NCBI GenBank assembly: GCA_003136795.1
Contig: PLDP01000019.1
Location: 1-6,258 of the forward strand
Direction of reading: 5' to 3'
DNA length: 6,258 nucleotides
DNA from: Actinomycetota bacterium
Lineage (GTDB): Bacteria > Actinomycetota > Thermoleophilia > Gaiellales > Gaiellaceae
Positions 1 to 5,317 of the stretch are shown piece by piece (position 1 is the stretch's first letter; the number at the start of each line of letters is the position of its first letter). The position numbers and the translations under genes were made by a program. The notes beneath the pieces are model-generated. The model had not been told where the DNA came from. It did no database searches and saw only the letters and a program-made list of their open reading frames with translations.

Positions 1-291
1 GGCCCGGTGATCACGGTGCAGCGCTTCGCCGACGACAACCAGGCGATCGAGTGGGCGAACGGTGTTCGCTACGGCCTCGCCGCGTCGGTGTGGACGCGCG
101 ACGTCGGCCGCGCCCTGAACGCGGCGCGCAAGCTGCAGTTCGGCACGGTCTGGGTGAACGACCACCTCGTGCCGATCTCGTCGGAGCTGCCGCACGGCGG
201 CTACAAGGGATCCGGCTACGGCAAGGACATGTCGATCTACTCGATGGAGGAGTACACGCAGATCAAGCACGTGGCGATGAAGATCGACTAA
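1..291 (+). CDS. Aldehyde dehydrogenase, gamma-aminobutyraldehyde dehydrogenase-like (C-terminal fragment)
   Basis: This is the last 96 residues of an NAD(P)-dependent aldehyde dehydrogenase; the start lies beyond the left edge. Members of this superfamily (about 480-500 residues) oxidise aldehydes to carboxylates in the cytosol. Visible family features are the stretch GPVITVQRF, the segment NGVRYGLAASVWTRD, the GTVWVND strand, and the end PHGGYKGSGYGKDMS followed by EEYTQIKHV. The last block closely resembles 4-aminobutanal (gamma-aminobutyraldehyde) dehydrogenases of the PatD type, which act in putrescine breakdown to GABA; that substrate is an inference. The catalytic Cys and Glu and the Rossmann domain are outside the window. 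The TAA stop shares its last A with the ATG of the following VOC gene, so the two are probably co-transcribed and translationally coupled. The family call is very secure; the substrate is uncertain, since betaine aldehyde and related dehydrogenases have similar ends. Confidence 0.93.
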   Translation, partial: GPVITVQRFADDNQAIEWANGVRYGLAASVWTRDVGRALNAARKLQFGTVWVNDHLVPISSELPHGGYKGSGYGKDMSIYSMEEYTQIKHVAMKID

Positions 292-635
292 TGCCCGCGA
301 TCGAACATCTTGCGCTCTGGACGGACGACCTCGAGGGGCTGCGCTGGTGGTACGAGCGCTGGCTCGGCGGCCGCGCCGGCGAGCTCTATCGCCACGACGA
401 GTTCACGTCCTACTTCATGGAGTTCGACGGCGGCGCACGGCTCGAGTTGATGCACAGGCCCGGCGAGGAGCGCGGGCTGCGCGCGCACGTCGCGTTCTCA
501 CTCGGCTCGAAGGAGCTCGTCGACGAGCTGGCCGCAGAACTCGGCGCGGTCGACGGGCCGCGGACGACCGGCGACGGCTACTACGAGGCGGTCGTGCTCG
601 ACCCGGACGGAAACCGCGTCGAGCTGACTGTCTAG
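291..635 (+). CDS. Glyoxalase/bleomycin-resistance (VOC) superfamily protein
   Basis: This 114-residue protein has the size of a single two-module VOC protein (glyoxalase I, small lyases and isomerases, fosfomycin- or bleomycin-resistance types). The start MPAIEHLALWTDDLE is the first beta strand, with a DLEGLRWWYERWLGG helix after it. The second module has AHVAFSLGSKE and ends with the family signature LDPDGNRVELTV. The expected metal ligands are all present: His6, Glu52 (RLELM), His66 and Glu111, so a metal-dependent enzyme is likely. The substrate cannot be read from sequence. I chose the ATG that overlaps the aldehyde dehydrogenase stop (TAATG), because it gives a full-length domain and nothing upstream in this frame looks like protein. 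There is no clear Shine-Dalgarno sequence, which fits coupling to the upstream gene. Its TAG stop overlaps the opposing aldo/keto reductase stop. A role next to an aldehyde dehydrogenase in aldehyde or amine catabolism is plausible but unproven. Confidence 0.9.
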   Translation: MPAIEHLALWTDDLEGLRWWYERWLGGRAGELYRHDEFTSYFMEFDGGARLELMHRPGEERGLRAHVAFSLGSKELVDELAAELGAVDGPRTTGDGYYEAVVLDPDGNRVELTV

Positions 636-1525
636 AAGCGCTGCAGCTCGGCGAGCTCGTCGTCGGACGGCGACCAGTCGCCGGCCGCGGCGTTCGCGCG
701 GATCTGCTCGGGCTTCGTCGCGCCGGCGATCACCGAGACAACCGGGGCGACCGCAGCCAGCCCGCCGACTGCGACGTCGAGCAGCGAAACGCCGTGCGCC
801 TTGGCCCACGCGCGGAGCGCTTCGACGCGGTCGAGGTCGGCAGCGTCGATCGCGCGCCCGTGCAGGCGGGTTCCTTCACCGGGCGGGTTGTCGCGCGAGA
901 CGTTGCCGGCCAGCAGCCCGCTCGCGAGCGGGAAGAACGGGATGAAGCCGAGCCCGAGCCGTTCACAGGCGGGCAGCACGTCGGCTTCGACATCGCGGCG
1001 CAACCACGAGTACTCGCTCTGCTCGGAGACGTACACGCCGGAGGCGAGCGCCTTGGCGCGCTCGAGGGTTTCGGCACGGTAGTTCGACGTGCCGTAGGCG
1101 CGAATCTTCCCTTCGGCGACGAGCTCTTCGAGCGCGCCGATCGTCTCTTCGAGCGGCGTCTCGGTGTCTTCCTCGTGGTGCTGGTAGAGATCGACGACAT
1201 CGGTCTGGAGACGACGCAGCGATGCGTCGAGCGCCGCGCGGATGTAGTCGCGCGAGCCGCGCCGCTCGGCGCCGTCCCCCATGTCCTTGCCGAATTTCGT
1301 GGCCAGCACGACCTCGTCGCGGCGACCCTGCAGCACGCGTCCGAGCAGCTCTTCGCTGCCGCCGTGGTTGCCGTAGATGTCCGCGGTGTCGAGGAACGTC
1401 GCGCCGGCCTCGAGCGCGGCGTCGACCACCGCGCGCGTCGCTGCTTCGTCGAGGCGGCCGCCGAAGTTGTTGCATCCGAGGCCCACGACGCTGACCGTCA
1501 GCGGTCCAAGCTTCCTGGTGCGCAT
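632..1525 (-). CDS. Aldo/keto reductase
   Basis: This is a complete 297-residue NADPH-dependent aldo/keto reductase, a cytosolic TIM-barrel enzyme that reduces aldehydes and ketones. The start MRTRKLGPLTVSVVGLGCNNFGG is the classic N-terminus. The catalytic tetrad is visible: Asp46 and Tyr51 (FLDTADIYGN), Lys77 (ATKFG) and His117 (DLYQHH). Later landmarks are GKIRAYGTSNY, the SEQSEYSWLRRD strand, FIPFFPLASGLLAG, and the cofactor-binding VSVIAGATKPEQIRANA. The frame stays open 48 codons further upstream, but that stretch lies on the opposite strand of the MaoC-like gene and resembles no reductase, so I start at the ATG at 1525. No Shine-Dalgarno is visible; a TACGGT box lies six bases upstream, suggesting a leaderless message. 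The physiological substrate is unknown. It converges on the VOC gene, with stops overlapping in CTAG, and diverges from the MaoC-like gene. Confidence 0.95.
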   Translation of the reverse strand: MRTRKLGPLTVSVVGLGCNNFGGRLDEAATRAVVDAALEAGATFLDTADIYGNHGGSEELLGRVLQGRRDEVVLATKFGKDMGDGAERRGSRDYIRAALDASLRRLQTDVVDLYQHHEEDTETPLEETIGALEELVAEGKIRAYGTSNYRAETLERAKALASGVYVSEQSEYSWLRRDVEADVLPACERLGLGFIPFFPLASGLLAGNVSRDNPPGEGTRLHGRAIDAADLDRVEALRAWAKAHGVSLLDVAVGGLAAVAPVVSVIAGATKPEQIRANAAAGDWSPSDDELAELQRF

Positions 1526-1531
1526 GCCCTG

Positions 1532-1537
1532 ACCGTA
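1532..1537 (-). promoter_or_regulatory. Putative -10 box for the aldo/keto reductase gene
   Basis: On the minus strand this reads TACGGT, matching the actinobacterial -10 pattern TAnnnT. It ends six bases before the ATG at 1525, so transcription would begin at or next to the start codon. No -35 hexamer is evident. It partly overlaps the palindrome TATCGATA at 1536-1543. Confidence 0.45.
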
Positions 1538-1541
1538 TCGA

Positions 1542-1547
1542 TAGCGT
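1542..1547 (+). promoter_or_regulatory. Putative -10 box for the MaoC-like gene
   Basis: This reads TAGCGT, a TAnnnT match eight bases upstream of the ATG at 1556, again the geometry of a leaderless message. It is the exact mirror position of the minus-strand TACGGT box about the centre of the TATCGATA palindrome at 1536-1543. No -35 hexamer or Shine-Dalgarno sequence is visible. Confidence 0.4.
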
Positions 1548-1555
1548 CTCGGGTC

Positions 1556-1999
1556 ATGCGTCACTGGGAGGACTTTCAGGTCGGGCAGGTCGTCGAGGTC
1601 GGGCCGATCACGGTCTCCGAGGCGGAGATCGTCGAGTTCGCAAAGCGCTTCGACCCACAGCCGTTCCACATCGACCCCGAGGCTGCGAAGCAGTCACCGT
1701 TCGGCGGCTTGATCGCGAGCGGCTGGCACACGACGGCGCTCTTCATGGGGATGTTCGTCCGCGCGGTGCTGATCGACTCGGCGTCACTCGGGTCTCCGGG
1801 CGTCGACGAGATTCGCTGGACCGCCCCGGTTCGTCCGGGCGACTCGCTCAGCGGGCGCTCGACGGTGACCGACGTGCAGCCCTCGTCGAAGGACCCGCGG
1901 CGCGGGACGGTCTTCACGGCGAACGAGGTGTTCAACCAGGACGGCGTGCTGGTGCTGACCCTGAAGGCGCGCGGCTTCTTCGCGCGTCGCGCCACGTAG
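1556..1999 (+). CDS. MaoC-like hot-dog fold dehydratase
   Basis: This 147-residue protein is typical of single-domain MaoC-like (R)-specific enoyl-CoA hydratases/dehydratases, which hydrate 2-enoyl thioesters in fatty-acid, polyhydroxyalkanoate or related acyl-CoA metabolism. The opening HWEDFQVGQVVEVGPITVSE is the usual N-terminal strand. The hydratase-type motif FDPQPFHIDPEAA carries Asp33 and His38, the expected catalytic pair, and is followed by the central-helix sequence FGGLIASGWHT. The middle has VDEIRWTAPVRPGDSL, and the end is a typical strand pair, EVFNQDGVLVLTLKARGFF. The frame is open far upstream, but that is non-coding readthrough across genes on the other strand; the ATG at 1556 gives the canonical N-terminus. 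Its last 68 bases overlap the 3' end of the opposing dipeptidase gene. The fold is secure; the substrate is unknown. Confidence 0.93.
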   Translation: MRHWEDFQVGQVVEVGPITVSEAEIVEFAKRFDPQPFHIDPEAAKQSPFGGLIASGWHTTALFMGMFVRAVLIDSASLGSPGVDEIRWTAPVRPGDSLSGRSTVTDVQPSSKDPRRGTVFTANEVFNQDGVLVLTLKARGFFARRAT

Positions 2000-2951
2000 C
2001 GCGCAGCACGCGCAGCCAGTTCTCGTGCGTGATCTTCGCGACGGCGGCGTCGTCGTACCCGGCCGCCTGCAGCGCCGCGACGAGCTTGGGCAGGCCGGCC
2101 GCGCCTCCGAGCTCCTCGGGGACGACCGCACCGTCGAAGTCAGAGCCGAACGCGACGTGGTCGATGCCCATCCGCTCCACGAGATAGTCGATGTGACGCA
2201 CGATCTCGGAGATCGGGGTCTCGGGCACGAGCGACCCGTCCTCGCGCAGGAAGGTAACGGCGAAGTTGACCCCGACGATGCCGTTCGAGTCGCGGATCGC
2301 GTCCAGCTGCGTGTCGAGCAGGTTGCGCGACGCGGCGCAGAGCGCGTGCGCGTTCGAGTGCGTCGCGACAAGCGGCGCGTCGGACAGCCCGGCCACCTCC
2401 CAGAACCCGGCCTCGTTCAGATGCGACACGTCGACGAGGATGCCGAGCCGGTTGCACGCCTGCACGAGCTCGCGCCCGGCGGCCGTGAGGCCCGCGCCGA
2501 TGTCGGGCGATGACGGGAACCGGAAGGGCACGCCCTCCGCGAAGTCGTTCGACCGCGACCAGACGAGCCCGATCGAGCGCAGCCCGCGGTCGTACCACTC
2601 CTCGAGGTTCGAGAGATCCGCTGCGATCGGCTCAGCCCCCTCCATGTGCACGATCGCGGTCACCTGTCCGTCCCGGAAGTCGTCGGCAGAGGTGGCACGC
2701 ACAACCGGCAGCGCGCACAGCTCCGCGAAGAGCTCCTCGGCGATGCGCGCCGCCTCCTCGTGCGGGATCGGAGCCGGCAGCGGCACGGCGTACGGGATCT
2801 CCGTGGGGTCGGGCACGCGCGGCGACGGAATGTAGAGGGCGAAGAAGCCGCCGGCGAAGCCTGCGTCGCGCGCCGCGTCGAGGTCGAGATGCTGCGTGGG
2901 CTCACCTCGCCAGCGATGCAGGACGAGATCGTTGTGCCCGTCGATGATCAC
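1932..2951 (-). CDS. Membrane dipeptidase family (peptidase M19) zinc hydrolase
   Basis: This 339-residue member of the amidohydrolase-fold M19 family (renal dipeptidase-like) hydrolyses dipeptides, often with a D-residue or dehydro residue at the C-terminal side. The binuclear zinc ligands are recognisable: His6 and Asp8 in DGHNDL, Glu104 in HMEGAEPI, His177 in VDVSHLNE and His198 in ATHSN. Further signatures are the SRN at 208-210 (usually HPRN), GIVGVNF, and GSDFDG at 269-274. No signal peptide or membrane anchor is visible, so it is probably cytosolic. The start is GTG, directly before IIDGHNDL; a TAGGAT box six bases upstream again suggests a leaderless message. The family normally ends near the ENWLRVLRATW segment. 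Beyond it a basic, Ala/Arg/Ser/Pro-rich tail of about 18 residues runs on over the end of the opposing MaoC-like gene. Substrate unknown; the family call is very secure. Confidence 0.94.
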   Translation of the reverse strand: MIIDGHNDLVLHRWRGEPTQHLDLDAARDAGFAGGFFALYIPSPRVPDPTEIPYAVPLPAPIPHEEAARIAEELFAELCALPVVRATSADDFRDGQVTAIVHMEGAEPIAADLSNLEEWYDRGLRSIGLVWSRSNDFAEGVPFRFPSSPDIGAGLTAAGRELVQACNRLGILVDVSHLNEAGFWEVAGLSDAPLVATHSNAHALCAASRNLLDTQLDAIRDSNGIVGVNFAVTFLREDGSLVPETPISEIVRHIDYLVERMGIDHVAFGSDFDGAVVPEELGGAAGLPKLVAALQAAGYDDAAVAKITHENWLRVLRATWRDARRSRAPSGSAPARRPG

Positions 2952-2957
2952 TGCCGC

Positions 2958-2963
2958 ATCCTA
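2958..2963 (-). promoter_or_regulatory. Putative -10 box for the M19 dipeptidase gene
   Basis: On the minus strand this reads TAGGAT, a TAnnnT match ending six bases before the GTG start at 2951. That is the same spacing as the box ahead of the aldo/keto reductase and fits leaderless initiation. No Shine-Dalgarno and no clear -35 are seen. Confidence 0.45.
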
Positions 2964-2992
2964 CGGGCTTGCTGTGGCAGGCTCCCCCCCTC

Positions 2993-3400
2993 GTGAACGA
3001 GACACCGCTCAGGATCGTGATCGCCGAAGACGACGCGCAGCTGGCCGAGCTCGTCGAGCGCATCCTCGACGAGGACGGACGGTTCATCGTCGTCGGACGC
3101 GCTTCGGACGGAGACGAGGCGGTCCGTCTCTGCGAAGAGCATGGGCCCGACATGGTGTTGATGGACATCGGCATGCCGGGCCGGGACGGAATCGCCGCGA
3201 CGCGGGCGATCCATGCGCGCGACGCCGGCCAGCACGTCGTCATCTACACCGGCTCCGACGAGTACGACGACGTCGCGCGAGCCGACGCGGCCGGCGCAGC
3301 CGGGTTCCTGCACAAGCACGCGCTCACCTCCCCGGACATCGCGGAGGCGCTGCATGTGCTCCATACGAACTACGTCAACAGCGTCCCCGACCCGGAGTAG
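2993..3400 (+). CDS. Stand-alone receiver-domain response regulator (CheY-like)
   Basis: This 135-residue protein is almost entirely one receiver domain. It has the acidic pair Asp13-Asp14 (IVIAEDDAQL), phospho-acceptor Asp58 (VLMDIGMPGRDG), Thr86 (VVIYTGSDE) and Lys108 (GFLHKHAL). After about residue 125 only a short tail (NYVNSVPDPE) remains, so there is no DNA-binding or enzymatic output domain; it must signal by protein contact or pass phosphate on. Its kinase is not identifiable here; the kinase at the right edge sits with its own regulator. I chose the GTG at 2993, which puts receiver strand 1 six residues in; an in-frame TTG at 2969 would add eight residues but overlaps the divergent promoter region. 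A run of seven C lies just upstream, and no Shine-Dalgarno is evident. It diverges from the dipeptidase gene and converges on a decayed receiver gene. Confidence 0.92.
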   Translation: MNETPLRIVIAEDDAQLAELVERILDEDGRFIVVGRASDGDEAVRLCEEHGPDMVLMDIGMPGRDGIAATRAIHARDAGQHVVIYTGSDEYDDVARADAAGAAGFLHKHALTSPDIAEALHVLHTNYVNSVPDPE

Positions 3401-3409
3401 CCGTAGCCT

Positions 3410-3657
3410 CTAGATCAGGATGCGGCGCAGCTCGTCGGTCGTCGTCAGGCCCGCCGTGATCTTCTCGAGCCCGTCCGCCCAGAGGCATCATCCAGTCGAG
3501 CACGGCCAGGTCGGGGCGACACTCACTGTCCTCGTCGTCGTCGGCGATCAGCAACACCGGCAGGTGAGCATCGGATTCGCCGTTCAGCCGCAGAGGATCG
3601 ACCACACTCAACGTATCGACGGTTCCGCGCTGCGCTTCGGGTTGATGTTTCTCCCAT
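3410..3657 (-). pseudogene. Decayed receiver-domain gene (internal deletion plus frameshift)
   Basis: On the minus strand, one frame reads HLPVLLIADDDED and then, almost at once, RPDLAVLDWMMP. These are the first and third strands of a receiver domain, acidic cluster and phospho-Asp included, but the roughly 35-40 residues between them are missing. After MMPL the coding signal moves to another frame, reading ADGLEKITAGLTTTDELRRILI to a TAG at 3412-3410, every codon ending in G or C. Dropping one base from the C run at 3478-3480 joins them as MMPLADGLE, the normal receiver spacing. The tail DGLEK..GLTTTDELRRIL also resembles the C-terminus of GspE/PilB ATPases, so a rearranged fusion is possible. 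Upstream, the first frame reaches a TAA near 3657; an ATG at 3657 in another frame would require a further shift. Gene decay is inferred; a sequencing error would explain the frameshift but not the deletion. Confidence 0.5.
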
Positions 3658-3680
3658 TACGGGATTGGACGAACCGTTGG

Positions 3681-4505
3681 CTACACGACGAGGAGTGCGA
3701 GACGAACGACCAGGATCGCGAGCGCGATCGCGAGCAGGCGCTCGATTGTGCGGCCGCTGGCCCGTAGCGACGCGCGAGCTCCCAGCTGTGCGCCCACGAC
3801 GACTCCCACCGAGAGCGCGGCCGACCGGCGCAGTCCGTGACCGTGCGCGAAACTGCCCTGCAGCACGTGGGTGATCGTCGCGCTTCCGGCGAGGATGGCA
3901 AGTACGAAGTGCGACGTCGCCGTCGCGACGTGCACCGGGAATCCGAGCACGCGGACGAGCAGGGGCACGTGCATCACGCCGCCGCCGATCCCGAGGAAGC
4001 TCGAGACGAACCCGACGACCGAGCTGAACAGCGCCCCGCGCCGCAGCGGCACGACGAACGCGTAGCGGTTGCCGAGGCGATCGACGATCTCTCGGCGCAC
4101 TCCGCTCCGCTGTTCGTCCGGCGCGAGCGGAGCCGGCGAGCGCCACAGCCAGAGCGCGAGGACCGCGAGAACGCCGCACATGATCAGGTCGAAGGCGCTG
4201 CGCGAGACGTAGCCGACGGCGATCGCGCCCGCGACCGATCCCGGCAGCGCCGCCGCCGCGAAGACGAGCCCGCTGCGATAGTCGGTCCGCTTCAGCCTGC
4301 CGTAGGCCACCGAACCGGAGGTGGCGTTGCAAAACACCGCCACCAGGCTGATCGCCGTGATCGTCTGCGGCGAGTCGTGCGGATAGAGGACGAGCAGGAT
4401 CGGCGTGAGTAGAAAGCCGCCGCCCGCGCCGACCAGCGTCCCGAAGGCCCCGACGGCGAACCCGATCGCCACCAGGGCCGCCGCCGCACCGACCCCCCAC
4501 GCCAT
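3681..4505 (-). CDS. TauE/SafE family membrane transport protein
   Basis: This 274-residue polytopic protein belongs to the TauE/SafE (DUF81) family, proposed exporters of sulfite, sulfoacetate or related anions across the cytoplasmic membrane. The family's two inverted halves are clear. Each carries the glycine-rich motif, GTLVGAGGGFLLTP at 22-35 and SSFLGIGGGVMHVP at 168-181, followed by conserved threonine/serine-bearing helices (ITAISLVAVFCNATSGS at 49-65 and ATATSHFVLAILAG at 194-207). About seven or eight hydrophobic segments can be counted, with a charged cytosolic loop around 124-147. The ATG lies three bases after the stop of the upstream response regulator, with no good Shine-Dalgarno, so it is very probably co-transcribed and coupled. 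This makes it the likely output, or a co-regulated partner, of the two-component system. The substrate is not readable from sequence; other members transport different small anions or have unknown roles. Confidence 0.92.
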   Translation of the reverse strand: MAWGVGAAAALVAIGFAVGAFGTLVGAGGGFLLTPILLVLYPHDSPQTITAISLVAVFCNATSGSVAYGRLKRTDYRSGLVFAAAALPGSVAGAIAVGYVSRSAFDLIMCGVLAVLALWLWRSPAPLAPDEQRSGVRREIVDRLGNRYAFVVPLRRGALFSSVVGFVSSFLGIGGGVMHVPLLVRVLGFPVHVATATSHFVLAILAGSATITHVLQGSFAHGHGLRRSAALSVGVVVGAQLGARASLRASGRTIERLLAIALAILVVRLALLVV

Positions 4506-4508
4506 CGT

Positions 4509-5204
4509 CTACGGGGCCGCGGGCGCGACCAGCTTGTAGCCGCTGCCTCGCACCGTGACGAGCCGTTCCGGGCTCATGGGATCGCCTTCGATCTTCCGGC
4601 GCAGGCTCGAGACGTGCACCTCGCACGTGTGCTCGTCGCCGACATGTGAGCTCCCCCACAGGCGCTCCATGATCTGGCGGCGCGTGAACACCGAGCCGGG
4701 GCTCGAGGCGAGCAGCGTGAGCACCTTGAACTCCGACGGCGTCAGGAAGACGCGCCGTCCATCCACCTCGACCTCGTCGTGCATCAGGTCGATCCGCATG
4801 TCGCCCACCTCGCGCACGAGCTCACTACCGATGCGGTCGAGCTCACGGCGCCGAAGCAGCGCCCGGATCCGGCCGACCAGCTCCGCGGCGGAGAACGGCT
4901 TCGTGACGTAGTCGTCGGCCCCACCCTCGAGCCCTTCAAGGAGATCCTGTTCCGAGTCCCTCGCCGTCAACATGATGATCGGCACGGTGCTGCGCTCGCG
5001 GATGCGCCTGCAGACGTCAGCGCCGCTGAGCCCGGGCAGCATCGAGTCGAGCAGCACCAAGTCGACTGCGTGGTCGAGCGCAGCGTCGACCGCAGCGAGC
5101 CCGTCCGTCGCGACCTCCACCTCGAACTGCTCCCGCTCGAGCGCGTATGAGACGCCCCGGACGAGCGACGGCTCGTCGTCGACGATCAGGATCCGAGGGC
5201 TCAT
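4509..5204 (-). CDS. OmpR/PhoB-type response regulator
   Basis: This 231-residue transcription factor has an N-terminal receiver (about 1-120) and a C-terminal winged-helix DNA-binding domain (about 132-228). Receiver residues are Asp9-Asp10 (ILIVDDEPSL), phospho-acceptor Asp53 (VLLDSMLPGLSG), Thr80 (IIMLTARD) and Lys102 (DDYVTKPF). The output domain has FLTPSEFKVLTLLASSPGS, the recognition region TCEVHVSSLRRKIEGDP, and the wing VTVRGSGYKLV. Length and layout are standard for the family. The ATG is supported by a GGGAG Shine-Dalgarno five bases upstream, one of the few in this window. It follows the histidine kinase on the same strand, separated by a 130-base stretch with hairpin repeats, and precedes the TauE-like exporter by three bases. 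It probably controls its own operon and perhaps others; the stimulus is unknown. Confidence 0.96.
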   Translation of the reverse strand: MSPRILIVDDEPSLVRGVSYALEREQFEVEVATDGLAAVDAALDHAVDLVLLDSMLPGLSGADVCRRIRERSTVPIIMLTARDSEQDLLEGLEGGADDYVTKPFSAAELVGRIRALLRRRELDRIGSELVREVGDMRIDLMHDEVEVDGRRVFLTPSEFKVLTLLASSPGSVFTRRQIMERLWGSSHVGDEHTCEVHVSSLRRKIEGDPMSPERLVTVRGSGYKLVAPAAP

Positions 5205-5209
5205 GCCCG

Positions 5210-5214
5210 CTCCC
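5210..5214 (-). promoter_or_regulatory. Ribosome binding site of the response regulator
   Basis: GGGAG on the minus strand lies five bases upstream of the ATG at 5204, good Shine-Dalgarno spacing. It directly abuts the 3' arm of the hairpin at 5215-5235, so folding of that hairpin could affect ribosome access. Confidence 0.6.
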
Positions 5215-5235
5215 GGCGCCGGCCGAGCCGGCGCC
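5215..5235 (-). other. Hairpin 1, next to the regulator's ribosome binding site
   Basis: The arms at 5215-5223 and 5227-5235 are perfectly complementary over 9 bp, all G-C pairs, around a 3-base loop (CGA on plus, TCG on minus). No U tract follows in the transcribed direction, so it is not a standard intrinsic terminator; the Shine-Dalgarno GGGAG follows at once. Confidence 0.7.
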
Positions 5236-5254
5236 TCCGCTCCGGGCCCGCTCC

Positions 5255-5275
5255 GGCGTCGGCCAAGCCGACGCC
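5255..5275 (-). other. Hairpin 2
   Basis: The arms at 5255-5263 and 5267-5275 are perfectly complementary over 9 bp around a 3-base loop (CAA on plus, TTG on minus). It is the same design as hairpin 1, with one C-G pair replaced by a T-A pair through changes on both arms. There is no T run after it. Confidence 0.7.
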
Positions 5276-5288
5276 TTCGCTCGTGGCC

Positions 5289-5317
5289 GGCTCCGGCGAG
5301 CCTACGCCGGCAGAGCC
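5289..5317 (-). other. Hairpin 3, degenerate and bulged
   Basis: GGCTC at 5289-5293 pairs with GAGCC at 5313-5317, and CGGCG at 5294-5298 with CGCCG at 5305-5309. This leaves a 6-base loop and a 3-base bulge (5310-5312). It keeps the 40-base register but not the sequence of the other two hairpins. Confidence 0.45.

Noticed and set aside
347..1555. Long plus-strand open frame upstream of the MaoC-like start
   Set aside because: It is the Arg/Ala-rich antisense of the aldo/keto reductase and an out-of-frame reading of the VOC gene; only the part from 1556 resembles a protein family.
1526..1669. N-terminal extension of the aldo/keto reductase by 48 residues
   Set aside because: The extension is antisense to the MaoC-like gene and has no reductase similarity; the canonical N-terminus begins at 1525.
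3526..3545. GTC/GAC triplet run as a microsatellite
   Set aside because: It encodes the acidic DDDED cluster of the receiver relic and is explained by codon use.
4509..4659. Minus-strand frame beginning at 4659 and running through the exporter gene
   Set aside because: It is an Arg-rich shadow frame of the regulator and exporter genes. Its only part of interest is the stretch near 3657, which may hold the start of the decayed receiver gene.
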